NCBI GenBank assembly: GCA_049976245.1
Contig: JBMFIQ010000008.1
Location: 1-64,000 of the forward strand
Direction of reading: 5' to 3'
DNA length: 64,000 nt
From: Microbacter sp049976245
Lineage (GTDB): Bacteria; Bacteroidota; Bacteroidia; Bacteroidales; Paludibacteraceae
Position 1 is the first letter of the stretch. Every line of letters starts with the position of its first letter. A model generated the notes under the pieces. It had not been told where the DNA came from. It saw only the letters and a program-made list of their open reading frames with translations, and searched no databases. This document shows positions 45,101 to 53,810 of the stretch, piece after piece. The position numbers were made by a program, and so were the translations under genes.

Positions 45101-45823
45101 TTACTCAAAATTAAAGTTAAGCACCAAAGCTCTCGATGTGATTTTTAACAATTCGTTGGTAAACGAAGGATTTGCACCTTCGGGAGGTGTTGGATTCAAC
45201 AGGTTATTCAGTCCGAGTGAAAAACGAAGTTCCGGCGCCAACCGAAAATATTTGAAGTAAAAATCACATCCTACACCCATAGTAGCATAAAAATTTGTTG
45301 CATTTAGGGTTACCTGTGTAATTCCGTTGCTGTCATTGCCTTTGTTGGATAAATTATATGTGATTCCGCCTCCAAATAACAGATAAGGCCTGGAATGCCC
45401 GTACCAAATGGATCGGTATTTAAGAAGGATCGGAATGTCAATGGCTGACGTTTTGAAAGTTAGCGTGGCCGGTGTTTGAGGAGTAGAGCTAGAGCGCAAC
45501 GACGAATCCTGATAGGAGAGGACGCAATCATATAAATTGAGCGTTGGCGTTGTCCGTAAATTCAAAAATTTTGAGAGACGCAAATCCAGAATTAAACCTA
45601 CCGTAAATCCCGGTGAAATGGATGAAACCTGTGCTCCTTGGTTTAAATGCGTGTTGAGTAAAGCCGGTGTCACATGAAACGTATTGGCATTTAACCCCAA
45701 AACAAAGCCGTAGTGCCATGGCCTGTCATCAATTTCACGAAATCCGTTGTCTTGAGCGGTTGATCTTTGGCAAACAAAAAAAAGTCCCAATGCCACTGTA
45801 AAAATCCATTTTATTTTCTGCAT
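45101..45823 (-). CDS. porT: Outer-membrane beta-barrel protein, PorT-like
   Basis: A 240-residue exported protein with a signal peptide ending near RSTAQ. Alternating hydrophobic strands, such as HYGFVLGLNANTF, FTVGLILDLRL and LRFSLGLNNLL, end in ALVLNFNF, a C-terminal aromatic typical of outer-membrane barrels. Its layout matches the PorT family of the type IX secretion apparatus, but other small PF13568-type barrels look similar, so the name is probable rather than sure. The start at 45823 is set by GGGAGG seven bases upstream; the frame extends five codons further. Confidence 0.65.
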   Translation of the reverse strand: MQKIKWIFTVALGLFFVCQRSTAQDNGFREIDDRPWHYGFVLGLNANTFHVTPALLNTHLNQGAQVSSISPGFTVGLILDLRLSKFLNLRTTPTLNLYDCVLSYQDSSLRSSSTPQTPATLTFKTSAIDIPILLKYRSIWYGHSRPYLLFGGGITYNLSNKGNDSNGITQVTLNATNFYATMGVGCDFYFKYFRLAPELRFSLGLNNLLNPTPPEGANPSFTNELLKITSRALVLNFNFE

Positions 45824-46016
45824 GAATGATCCTCCCAAAGTATGTTATATGAACGATAAAAGTAAAAAAAAAGTATTTCATTACAAATGTTTTGAAATAA
45901 AAAAATACTTTTTCGGAGCAAAGAACTTGTGATGAATATTTTCCTTTTCGTTTTGAGGATGTTATATCATTGTTGCATATTAAAAAACAATGAATGCACG
46001 ATCGAATGGATCAATC

Positions 46017-46044
46017 AGAGACGATGCTTTGGCACATCGTCTCT
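46017..46044 (-). terminator. Hairpin after gpmI
   Basis: AGAGACGATG and CATCGTCTCT form a ten-pair stem with an eight-base loop, seven bases after the gpmI stop. No T-tract follows on the minus strand. A second AT-rich inverted repeat lies at about 45868-45913. These are the only structures in the 45839-46051 gap. Confidence 0.55.
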
Positions 46045-46051
46045 TAAAATT

Positions 46052-47584
46052 TCAATTTTCAAAGTGAATTAGATTTTTTCCTGTCATTTCTTCAGGTTGT
46101 TGAATGCCAAGCAGATGGCAAACAGACGGTGCCACGTCGGCTAATATCCCGTTTTGTACGGTTGCTTTACTTGATGTCGAAACATAGACAAAAGGAACCG
46201 GATTGAGCGAATGGGCTGTGTTGGGCGTTCCGTCTTCGTTTAACGCATGATCGGCATTGCCGTGATCTGCAATAATGATGACATCGTAATGATTCTTTTT
46301 GGCAGCTTCAACTACTTTTTCCAAACATTGATCAACAGCTTTGACAGCTTTTTGAATGGCTTCGTAAACGCCTGTGTGACCTACCATATCACCATTGGCA
46401 AAATTGACGGTAATGAATGAATAAGTTTGTTGTTCAATGGCTTTGGTTAATTTTTCAGCCACCTCATAAGCGCTCATTTCGGGTTTCAAATCGTAGGTTG
46501 CCACTTTGGGGGAGGGCACTAAAATGCGTTCTTCGTTATCAAACGATGCTTCGCGTCCACCTGAAAAGAAAAAGGTGACATGGGCATATTTTTCGGTTTC
46601 GGCAATTCGAAGCTGTTTCATGCCGGCTTTTGACACAATTTCTCCCAAAGTGTTTTCTACGTTATCCTTGTCAAATAAAATATGCAATCCCTTGAATGAG
46701 GCATCATAAGGTGTCATGGTGCAAAAATGCAACGGGATAGTGTGCATGCCTTCTTCCGGCATATCTTGTTGAGTCAAAACAATGGTCAATTCTTTGGCAC
46801 GATCATTTCTGAAATTAAAAAAGATGACCACATCTCCCGATTGAATGGTTGTCAACGGGTTTCCTTGTGCATCGACATGCACCACGGGTTTGATGAATTC
46901 ATCGGTAATGCCTTCTTCATAAGACTGTTGCATGGCTTTCACCATGTCCGTAAATGGAGCTCCTTGCCCATTGACCAACAAATCGTAAGCTTGCTTGATT
47001 CGATCCCAACGTTTATCGCGATCCATGGCATAATATCGTCCAATAACGGATGCAATATGTCCGGTGGAGGAAGCTAAATGGTTTTCCAATGATTCAATAA
47101 ATCCTTTTCCGCTGTGTGGATCGGTATCGCGGCCGTCCATAAAGCAGTGTACAAAGGTCTTATCAATTTCGTATGCTTTGGCAATGTCGATTAAGGTAAA
47201 AACATGATCCAATGAGCTGTGAACTCCGCCATCCGAAACCAAACCCAGCAAGTGAACTTGTTTATTTTGTTCTTTAGCATAACGAAAAGCTTTAACGATT
47301 TCTTGATTTTCATAAATGGAATGATCGCGACAGGCAATGTTTATTTTTACAAGATCTTGATATACAACTCTTCCGGAGCCAATGTTTAAATGACCTACTT
47401 CGGAATTTCCCATTTGTCCTTCAGGCAAACCTACTTTTTCACCCGATGCATCTAATTGTGAATGTGGATATTGATTTAATAACATGTCCCAATATGGAGT
47501 GGGAGTATTGGCAATCACATTGGCTTTGGTTTGATTCCCGATTCCCCAGCCGTCGAGAATCATGAGTAAAACTTTTTTATTCAT
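46052..47584 (-). CDS. gpmI: 2,3-bisphosphoglycerate-independent phosphoglycerate mutase
   Basis: A manganese-dependent phosphoglycerate mutase of the alkaline-phosphatase superfamily, not related to GpmA. It has 510 residues. LMILDGWGIG gives the first metal Asp, GNSEVGHLNIGSGR the phosphoserine, and HCFMDGRDTDPHSG and IIADHGNADHAL further ligands. It provides the same reaction as gpmA at 227-973. It is followed by a hairpin and stands alone, 114 bases below prfB. Confidence 0.96.
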   Translation of the reverse strand: MNKKVLLMILDGWGIGNQTKANVIANTPTPYWDMLLNQYPHSQLDASGEKVGLPEGQMGNSEVGHLNIGSGRVVYQDLVKINIACRDHSIYENQEIVKAFRYAKEQNKQVHLLGLVSDGGVHSSLDHVFTLIDIAKAYEIDKTFVHCFMDGRDTDPHSGKGFIESLENHLASSTGHIASVIGRYYAMDRDKRWDRIKQAYDLLVNGQGAPFTDMVKAMQQSYEEGITDEFIKPVVHVDAQGNPLTTIQSGDVVIFFNFRNDRAKELTIVLTQQDMPEEGMHTIPLHFCTMTPYDASFKGLHILFDKDNVENTLGEIVSKAGMKQLRIAETEKYAHVTFFFSGGREASFDNEERILVPSPKVATYDLKPEMSAYEVAEKLTKAIEQQTYSFITVNFANGDMVGHTGVYEAIQKAVKAVDQCLEKVVEAAKKNHYDVIIIADHGNADHALNEDGTPNTAHSLNPVPFVYVSTSSKATVQNGILADVAPSVCHLLGIQQPEEMTGKNLIHFEN

Positions 47585-47698
47585 TAATTTGATGATGTTT
47601 TTTATGTGCTTGTAATGAATGGCTTAACTCTTCTTTTTTTCTTAAATCGATGTTTGAATGATCATGATCAGCTTGACGAGCTTTCATTGACACAGGCA

Positions 47699-48785
47699 TT
47701 ATTCGTCTCCAAATTCCATCAAATAGGCTTTGATAAATTCATCGATTTCGCCATCCATCACAGCTTGTACATTCGATGTTTGATAATTGGTCCGATGATC
47801 TTTCACGCGTCGGTCGTCAAAAACATAACTGCGGATTTGAGAACCCCATTCGATTTTCTTTTTGCCGGCTTCGACTTTTTGTTGCGCTTCGCGTCTTTTT
47901 TGCAATTCCATTTCATACAATTGTGATTTCAAAAGCCGCAACGCATTTTCTTTGTTGCCAAATTGAGAACGGCTTTCAGTATTTTCAATCACAATGCCTG
48001 TAGGAAGGTGATGCAATCGTACGCCGGTTTCAACTTTATTGACGTTTTGTCCGCCGGCTCCCGATGATCGAAAAGTGTCCCACTCAATGTCGGCTGGATT
48101 GATGACAATCTCGATGCTGTCGTCAACCAAAGGAACTACAAATACGGAAGCAAACGATGTCATCCGTTTTCCTTGTGCATTGAAAGGTGACACACGCACC
48201 AGCCGATGCACTCCGTTCTCGCTTTTCAAATATCCATAGGCATACTCGCCTTCAATTTGCATGGTCACTGTTTTGATACCAGCTTCGTCGCCGTCGAGCC
48301 AATTGGTGATGGTCACCTTGTAATTTTTTGCTTCACACCAGCGCTGATACATGCGGAAAAGCATGGATGCCCAATCTTGACTTTCGGTGCCTCCCGCTCC
48401 GGCATTGATTTTTAAGACGGCACCCAACTTATCTTCCTCGTGTTGCAGCATATTGCGCAACTCAAGTTGTTCAATTAACTGAATGGCATGTTGATAGGCC
48501 TGATCCACTTCTTCTTCCGTTGCGATGCCTTCTTTCTGAAAATCAAAAGCCAACGTCAATTCTTCCACAGCTGCCGCAACTTCATGATAAGCTTCGATCC
48601 AAAATTTTATGGATCGCACTTTCTTCAATTGTTCTTCGGCAGCTTTTTGATTTTCCCAAAAATTTTCAGCGTGCGTTCGACGCTCTTCTTCTTCTAATCT
48701 TATTTTTTTATCGTCGATGTCAAAGATACCTCCTCAACGCATCTTCGCGTTCTTGAACCATCTTGAGTTGTTCTTGTGTAATCAT
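47699..48785 (-). CDS. prfB: Peptide chain release factor 2, with programmed +1 frameshift
   Basis: Terminates translation at UGA and UAA. The gene is split by the classical autoregulatory frameshift: ATG 48785 opens a 20-codon frame that reaches CTT TGA at 48725-48720. A +1 shift over TGAC continues in the frame ending at 47699. The joined protein has about 361 residues. The stop-codon recognition motif SPF (RVSPFNAQG) and the catalytic GGQ (GAGGQNVNK) are present. An open frame called from 48628 would omit the N-terminal domain. UGA-dependent feedback is expected from the family. Confidence 0.93.
48719..48734 (-). promoter_or_regulatory. RF2 programmed frameshift site
   Basis: The minus strand reads AGGAGGTATCTTTGAC: an internal Shine-Dalgarno, the slippery CTT and the in-frame TGA stop followed by C. 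This is the canonical prfB frameshift signal. It is kept in full here although most genes around it use no Shine-Dalgarno sequence. Confidence 0.95.
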
Positions 48786-48825
48786 TTAAATCAAAATTTG
48801 AGTGATTGTTTTTCTTTTTTCAGCG

Positions 48826-48856
48826 CAAAGATACCCAATTTTGAGTAATTGTACAA
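48826..48856 (-). promoter_or_regulatory. Promoter of prfB
   Basis: The minus strand reads TTG, 20 bases, TATCTTTG, with both boxes at the expected spacing. The start would lie about 35 bases above the ATG. The 48786-49099 gap holds only this and the divergent dedA box. Confidence 0.75.
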
Positions 48857-49066
48857 CCACGAATGGATGTCAATGAAGGATTCTGCCCGATTGTTAACAA
48901 ATGTCTGATCCTTCAAATGAGCCTATATATAAATGAGCAAATTATTATCCGTTCATCCATTTTTAGAATGGATGATTTACGTAATCAAGCCTTCGTTTTT
49001 ACCTTTTCTTTGCCGATATTGATAAAAAGTGGGCTTTTACTTAATGGTTTTGTAACAAAATCAATT

Positions 49067-49074
49067 TATATTTG
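49067..49074 (+). promoter_or_regulatory. -7 box for the dedA gene
   Basis: TATATTTG matches TAnnTTTG. It places transcription start near 49081, just above ATG 49100, and makes the long in-frame extension from 48863 unlikely. The spacer to the nearest TTTG is short (14 bases). Confidence 0.5.
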
Positions 49075-49099
49075 CAAAAACAAATTGGAGTTCCTTTTA

Positions 49100-49738
49100 A
49101 TGTTGCAAAACGCTATGTCGGTTGAATTTATAAAATATGTGCAGGAATATGGCTTAATTGTCATTTTTGGTTTCCTTTTTTTGCAGGAAGTGGGAGCTCC
49201 GACACCTGTCCCCAATGAAATGGTATTGATTGTTTCGGGTTATCTTTCCTATTCAGGCATGTTCATATTGCCCGAAATTATTGCCATCGCCTTTCTCGCC
49301 GACATTCTTGCCGCTTCCATTTTGTACCTGTTTTTTGCCTTGTTGGGGAATTATATTTTAACAAAAAGACCGCGATGGTTTCCCATTTCTCATCAACGTC
49401 TGCTCAAAATGACTCATTTGATTGAAAAACGCAGTTGGAAAGGCATTCTAATTGGGCGTCTGACTCCTTTTGTCAGAGGATATGCCGCTGCTGCTTGCGG
49501 ATTTTTACACATCAAACGCAGACTCTATTTTCCAACGGTGATTTTTTCTTCTTTGATTTGGGCTTCGGCTTATATTGCCATTGGTTATTTGGCAGGCCCT
49601 AATTGGGATCGTTTTTCTCAAGAAATGGTTTATTTACCCTATTTCTTGTTAGCGGTTCCTGCTGCAATTTTTATTATCTTTATCATCAATCTTTTTAGAC
49701 CTCATAAAGCGGTTGACGAGTCGAACTTAAATCAGTGA
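49100..49738 (+). CDS. DedA-family membrane protein
   Basis: A 212-residue inner-membrane protein of the DedA/SNARE-associated family, whose members are implicated in undecaprenyl phosphate or phosphatidylethanolamine flipping. Membrane segments are seen at LIVIFGFLFLQE, IIAIAFLADILAASILYLFF, FSSLIWASAYIAIGYL and YFLLAVPAAIFIIFIINLF. The family motif GRLTPFVRGYAAAACGFLHI (an arginine-containing re-entrant helix) is clear. The N-terminal EVGAPTPVPNEM also fits. I start at ATG 49100 (MLQNAM); MSVEF at 49115 is an alternative. Confidence 0.88.
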   Translation: MLQNAMSVEFIKYVQEYGLIVIFGFLFLQEVGAPTPVPNEMVLIVSGYLSYSGMFILPEIIAIAFLADILAASILYLFFALLGNYILTKRPRWFPISHQRLLKMTHLIEKRSWKGILIGRLTPFVRGYAAAACGFLHIKRRLYFPTVIFSSLIWASAYIAIGYLAGPNWDRFSQEMVYLPYFLLAVPAAIFIIFIINLFRPHKAVDESNLNQ

Positions 49739-49754
49739 ACCTTTATGTCATGCT

Positions 49755-49850
49755 ATGAAACGAGTCATTAAACCAGCTTATGCTCAAGCATATGACTATT
49801 TTGGCGAGTTCCATACATCCTTGGCGTTAAAAAATTAAAATAGACGTATG
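49755..49850 (+). repeat. Interspersed leader element, copy 5, before the glycosyltransferase
   Basis: 96 nt from ATGAAACGAGTC to GACGTATG, with the final ATG starting the glycosyltransferase gene. It shares the TATTTTGGCGAG variant with copy 4. TATGC and GCATA pair perfectly around TCAA, where copy 4 has a G-U pair. It starts 16 bases after the dedA stop. Confidence 0.9.
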
Positions 49851-50858
49851 AAAATCCGTGTAATTTATGAAACTTCTTACAAAGGGAATGGCGTTTATAC
49901 GTCCTTTGTAGATCACGTTTCTTTGATGCAGCCCAAAGAAAATGAGGATATTAAATTGATAATCAATGATGAAGAAGGAGATGCCGATATTTTACACAGT
50001 CATACTTACAGTCCTTATTTTTTTTGGAAAGGATGGCGTTACAAGAAAAGGCGTGTCCTGACGGTTCATGTTATTCCTGATTCCATCAAAGGCTCACTGC
50101 CCATGTCAAAATGGATGATGCCGATTGTTCGTTGGTATTTCAAACATGTTTATTCCTATGCCGACGTTTGTATCGCCATTGCTCCTCATGTGAAAGAAGC
50201 TATCGAAGAATTAGGTTCTAAAACAAGAATCGTAAACATTTACAATCCGATCTTTTTGGAAAAATGGCAACGCACCGATGAAAAACGTAAAATGGGACGT
50301 GCTTTGCTCAAATTGGATGAAAATGCTTTTGTGGTGCTTGGCGTTGGACAATTGCAGGCACGTAAAGGCGTAGAAGATTTCATCGATATTGCTGCACAAA
50401 TTCCTGAAGCACAATTTTGTTGGGTAGGTGGACGTCCGCTGAAAATGACGGAAGGGATAAACCGAATCAATCAACGCATTCAACAAGCAGCAAACAATAC
50501 ACATTTTATGGGGATGTTCAATTTGGAAGAAATGCCGTTGGTGTATGCTGCTGCTGATTTAATGTTATTTCCTTCCTATCAGGAAAATTGCCCTTTAGCA
50601 CCTCTGGAAGCTGCCGGCAGTGGCATTCCCGTGATTTTTAGAGATTTGTCCGAATATGCTTTATTGTACGAAAATCCTTATCTGAAAGCTGCATCCAACG
50701 ACGAATTTGTATCTATGACCAAAAAAATGGTCACTTCCCCCGACTTTTATCAACGCGGCGTGATGATTTCTCAGCAACTGATTAAACAATTTGAAAAAGA
50801 AACCGTTCGCAAAAAATTGTTGGCTCTGTACCATGAACTTTTAAATCAGCCTTCTTAG
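49848..50858 (+). CDS. Family 1/GT4 glycosyltransferase
   Basis: A retaining GT-B-fold glycosyltransferase of 336 residues, likely acting at the cytosolic face on surface glycans or glycolipids. Blocks include ADILHSHTYSPYFF, then RVLTVHVIPDSIKGS and KTRIVNIYNPIFLEKW, with VVLGVGQLQARKGVEDFIDI opening the donor domain. The E-x7-E region is CPLAPLEAAGSGIPVI. It is similar in type to GT4 enzymes that add a single sugar to lipids, but the acceptor cannot be told. Its ATG comes from leader copy 5. Confidence 0.85.
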   Translation: MKIRVIYETSYKGNGVYTSFVDHVSLMQPKENEDIKLIINDEEGDADILHSHTYSPYFFWKGWRYKKRRVLTVHVIPDSIKGSLPMSKWMMPIVRWYFKHVYSYADVCIAIAPHVKEAIEELGSKTRIVNIYNPIFLEKWQRTDEKRKMGRALLKLDENAFVVLGVGQLQARKGVEDFIDIAAQIPEAQFCWVGGRPLKMTEGINRINQRIQQAANNTHFMGMFNLEEMPLVYAAADLMLFPSYQENCPLAPLEAAGSGIPVIFRDLSEYALLYENPYLKAASNDEFVSMTKKMVTSPDFYQRGVMISQQLIKQFEKETVRKKLLALYHELLNQPS

Positions 50859-51064
50859 AATCCGAACTCAATCTTTTTTTGGTTCATGGTGGATGCCGTT
50901 TTATCTCTTGAAAAACGGTTTAAATCCTCTGATTTATTGATCATGTTGCTTTTTCCGACGTTAAAGAATTTAAATGCACAAAGCATTATTTGTCTTCATA
51001 CTGTACAAACGAAAATTGTTCTGCATTTTTTTGATTTAATTGTTATTAAATTGCAACAACGCAT

Positions 51065-51095
51065 TTTGATTATGAGCTATTGTTCATTATCTTTG
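51065..51095 (+). promoter_or_regulatory. Promoter of the DUF134 gene
   Basis: TTTG at 51065-51068, a spacer of exactly 19 bases, then TATCTTTG at 51088-51095. This is the best match to the Bacteroidetes consensus in the window. It gives a leader of only about 13 bases before ATG 51115. Confidence 0.8.
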
Positions 51096-51114
51096 TGCGT
51101 TGAATTTTTTAATT

Positions 51115-51672
51115 ATGCCACGACCCAAGCGATGGAGAAAAGTGAGTAATCCTCCTGCAATTTCAGGTTTTAAGCCTTATGGCCTTCATTCGGACGAAAT
51201 CAAGTCAGATCCCGTATTTCTTCGATTTGAAGAATATGAAGCCATTCGATTGTGCGATTTTGAAGGAATGAATCATCATGAAGCGTCTGTCATTATGGGC
51301 GTTTCGCGGCCAACGTTAACGCGAATTTATGCAACGGCAAGGCAAAAAATTGCCGAAGCATTTGTCGTGGGCAAACAAATTCAGATTGAAGGAGGAAAAA
51401 TCTATTTTGATAGTGAATGGTATAACTGTCATCAATGTGGAAGTTATTTCAATCATCCAAACAAAATGGAAGCGTTGAATCAATGTCCATTATGTCAAAG
51501 CGAAAACATTGACAGGGTAGATGAAATTGATTCGGATAAGGAGAAAAAAATGGTTCAAAACGATCTGTGTGTTTGTCCTGTTTGTGGATATTCCAAAACG
51601 CATGTTCACGGTGTTCCGTGTAAAATGGAAATTTGTCCTTCATGCCATACGCATTTAGTCCATCATGCTTAA
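51115..51672 (+). CDS. DUF134-family HTH protein with zinc-ribbon tail
   Basis: The first 100 residues are a DUF134 domain: MPRPKRWRKVSNPP, FEEYEAIRLCDFEGMNHHE and the sigma-like helix-turn-helix ASVIMGVSRPTLTRIYATAR. The tail to residue 185 has three CxxC pairs (CHQCGS, CPLCQ and CPVCGY) and CPSCHTHL, so at least one or two zinc ribbons. DUF134 genes habitually sit beside NifX-like dinitrogenase-cofactor proteins, as here. A regulatory role for the locus that follows is inferred. ATG 51115 is chosen because of MPRPKR, the normal family start. Confidence 0.88.
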   Translation: MPRPKRWRKVSNPPAISGFKPYGLHSDEIKSDPVFLRFEEYEAIRLCDFEGMNHHEASVIMGVSRPTLTRIYATARQKIAEAFVVGKQIQIEGGKIYFDSEWYNCHQCGSYFNHPNKMEALNQCPLCQSENIDRVDEIDSDKEKKMVQNDLCVCPVCGYSKTHVHGVPCKMEICPSCHTHLVHHA

Positions 51673-51750
51673 GTGATGGTAGATTTTGCAATCACGGAAA
51701 AATGGTTGTTTTAGTCGAATAAGCCGTTTTCATGTTGATCGTGTTTTAAT

Positions 51751-51841
51751 TTGAACGAGTCATAAAAAAATTATCTTTAAGAGAATGATTGTTTGTCATG
51801 TTTCATATAGCATTAAATATCAATTATTTGCCTGAAAAATG
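51751..51841 (+). repeat. Decayed copy 9 of the interspersed leader, before the first NifX-like gene
   Basis: TTGAACGAGTCATAAAAAAA, then TTTAAGAGAATGATTGTTTG and GTTTCATATAGCATTAAA align in order with the consensus, and the ATG at 51839 starts the next gene. Conservation is much lower than in copies 1-7 and the internal frame is broken. Confidence 0.5.
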
Positions 51842-52174
51842 AAAGTCGCTGTCACTGCCATAAATAGTTCATTAAAAAGTCTAATTGACATGCATTTTGG
51901 ACGAGCTCCGTTTTTTGTTGTTTTTGACAAGGAAACGAAAGCTGTAGAATTATTGCCAAATCCTTTTGCTTCTTTGACTGAAGGAGCAGGCATCGAAGCT
52001 GTTAAATTTTTGGCCGAAAAAGGAGTTTCACAAATCATTTCCGGCGAAATAGGCAACGCCATCAAAGGCCTCATTGACGCATATCGCATTCAAATGATCA
52101 TTCTTAAAGATGAAACCAAAACGGTAGAAGAGATTTTGAACATGTTGTCAAAATCGAAATTAGATAGTTTTTAG
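51839..52174 (+). CDS. NifX/NifB-C-like cofactor-binding protein 1
   Basis: A 111-residue single-domain protein of the dinitrogenase iron-molybdenum cofactor family (NifX/NifY/NafY fold). MKVAVTAINSSLKSLIDMHFGRAPFF is represented by its parts VAVTAINSS and HFGRAPFFVVFD; AVKFLAEKGVSQIISGEIG is the second half of the fold. There are no nitrogenase genes here, so it probably binds another metal cluster or metabolite. It precedes a second such protein by 34 bases. Confidence 0.85.
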   Translation: MKVAVTAINSSLKSLIDMHFGRAPFFVVFDKETKAVELLPNPFASLTEGAGIEAVKFLAEKGVSQIISGEIGNAIKGLIDAYRIQMIILKDETKTVEEILNMLSKSKLDSF

Positions 52175-52208
52175 AATACAAAATGTACCACCATTAAACA
52201 AGAAAAAG

Positions 52209-52547
52209 ATGAAACGTATTGCCATTCCACTGGAAAACGGCCGATTGTGTCAACATTTTGGCCATTGTCAGGAATTTTCCATTATTGACATTGACGATCA
52301 AAATCAAGTCTCGAACGAACAACGCATCACACCTCCGGAACATCAACCGGGATTGTATCCTGCTTGGGTTGCTCAGCATGGCGTCACGGATGTCATTGCA
52401 GGCGGCATGGGACAAAAAGCCATTGATTTGTTTAAACAACAAAAAATCAACGTTTTTGTGGGTGCCGAAATGAAAGATCCGAAAGCATTGGCCGCCGATT
52501 TTGCCAACAATGTGTTAAATGCCGGCGCCAATTATTGCGATCATTAA
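52209..52547 (+). CDS. NifX/NifB-C-like cofactor-binding protein 2
   Basis: 112 residues of the same family as the preceding gene but clearly diverged: IPLENGRLCQHFGHCQEFSI, then LYPAWVAQHGVTDVIAGGMG and FVGAEMKDPKALAADF. It has C-x-H-F-G-H-C near residues 14-20 (Cys-Gln-His-Phe-Gly-His-Cys), potential metal ligands the first protein lacks. It ends ten bases before the DUF89 gene; probably one operon. Confidence 0.87.
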   Translation: MKRIAIPLENGRLCQHFGHCQEFSIIDIDDQNQVSNEQRITPPEHQPGLYPAWVAQHGVTDVIAGGMGQKAIDLFKQQKINVFVGAEMKDPKALAADFANNVLNAGANYCDH

Positions 52548-52557
52548 TTATTCAATC

Positions 52558-53433
52558 ATGCTATTAGACGAACGTTGTGAAAGTTGTTTCATTAACACTT
52601 ACAACAAACTTTTACTAAAACATCATGCCACGGACGATCAACGATCCGTTTTTGATAACTATCTTCAGGAAGTGCTATCCGATTCGAAAAATCTCACTAC
52701 TCCTGAAGTTCAGCGCTTGTTGCAACACCGACTTGAAGCGTTGCTTGGAATAAGCGATTTTTATCTTCGTGAAAAATGGCATAGCAACGAAGTTGCTCTG
52801 GCTCTGTATCCGCTTTGGAAAAACAAAGTAGAACATGCAGCCGATCCGTTTGATCTTGCTTTACGGCTTGCCATTGCCGGCAACATCATGGATTATGGAG
52901 CCAATCATACCTTCGACATTGAAGAAACCATTCAGGAGGTCGTCTCAAAACCTTTTGAAATTGATCATTCCCGTCATTTGAAAGAACGATTGGCAAAGGC
53001 ATCTTCCGTGCTTTATTTAGGCGACAATGCCGGTGAAATTGTTTTTGATCGGCTTTTTCTCGAAACCATTCAACATCCCAATGTGACCTTTGTGGTTCGG
53101 GGCGGCCCCACCATCAACGATACAACGTTGGATGATGCTCAAATGGTTGGGATGGAACATGTTGCTAAAGTAATTTCCAACGGATACGATGTTCCTTCCA
53201 CCGTTCCGGAACGTTCGAGCGCTTTGTTTCAACGCTTGTTTGCCGACGCTGATCTGATTATTTCCAAAGGTCAGGGCAATTTAGAAGGTTTGTTTTCCCT
53301 ACATGATGAACGCATTTTTTTCCTTTTAATGACTAAATGCGATGTCATTGCTCGTTTGATTGGAGCTGAAAAAGGGAATTGTGTGGTTTTTAACGAGAAA
53401 TATGTAAAAATAAGAGATCAAATGAATGAATAA
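52558..53433 (+). CDS. DUF89/ARMT1-like protein
   Basis: A 291-residue protein of the DUF89 family, members of which are metal-dependent phosphatases thought to remove damaged or excess phosphometabolites. The N-terminal CESC (residues 7-10) is a conserved feature of prokaryotic DUF89. LGDNAGEIVFDRLF carries the metal-binding Asp-Asn and VVRGGPTINDTTLDDA a second signature; ISKGQGNLEGL is near the end. ATG 52558 (MLLDERC) is chosen over the 13-residue longer frame. In this locus it may act on a cofactor precursor (inference). Confidence 0.88.
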   Translation: MLLDERCESCFINTYNKLLLKHHATDDQRSVFDNYLQEVLSDSKNLTTPEVQRLLQHRLEALLGISDFYLREKWHSNEVALALYPLWKNKVEHAADPFDLALRLAIAGNIMDYGANHTFDIEETIQEVVSKPFEIDHSRHLKERLAKASSVLYLGDNAGEIVFDRLFLETIQHPNVTFVVRGGPTINDTTLDDAQMVGMEHVAKVISNGYDVPSTVPERSSALFQRLFADADLIISKGQGNLEGLFSLHDERIFFLLMTKCDVIARLIGAEKGNCVVFNEKYVKIRDQMNE

Positions 53434-53451
53434 CCTCAAATTTATAATCGT

Positions 53452-53745
53452 ATGAACTTAACTATTAAAGAAGTAGTAGATGTTTTGCAAAAAGTGGAAC
53501 ATCCTGCCATCAGTTTGTCATTGATTGATTTAGGCATATTGACCGATATCGAATTAATTGATCGGGAAGTTGTTGTCGTCTTTGCATTCCCTTTCCCAAA
53601 CATTCCCATTGCCGATCAATTGATTCAGTCGGTAAACGACGCCGTTACACCTTTAGGTCTTTCATTAAAGTACGATATCCGAACCATGAATCAGGATGAA
53701 AAAGAACGATTTTTGACATTAGAAGCTGGAGCTTGGAAAGGTTGA
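53452..53745 (+). CDS. MIP18/DUF59-family protein
   Basis: A 97-residue single-domain protein. VEHPAISLSLIDLGILTDIEL is shown by HPAISLSLIDLGILTDI, the DUF59 signature of proteins acting in iron-sulfur assembly. The central strand-rich FAFPFPNIPIADQLI follows. It lacks the cysteine seen in some members. It lies 18 bases after the DUF89 gene and 65 bases before the methyltransferase fusion, so it is probably part of the operon and might assist Fe-S or other metal-centre handling. Confidence 0.82.
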   Translation: MNLTIKEVVDVLQKVEHPAISLSLIDLGILTDIELIDREVVVVFAFPFPNIPIADQLIQSVNDAVTPLGLSLKYDIRTMNQDEKERFLTLEAGAWKG

Positions 53746-53810
53746 TGAAATCATGACCGGTTCACAATGAGGCGCAGTAAAAAAATTATTTTAATGCAAA
53801 AAAAATAAAC

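Noticed and set aside
45868..45913. AT-rich inverted repeat (AAAAAGTATTT with AAATACTTTTT)
   Set aside because: Too A/T-simple with a large loop to call a terminator with confidence.
48863..49099. N-terminal extension of the DedA protein
   Set aside because: Not family-like and upstream of the predicted transcription start; the frame is simply open by chance.
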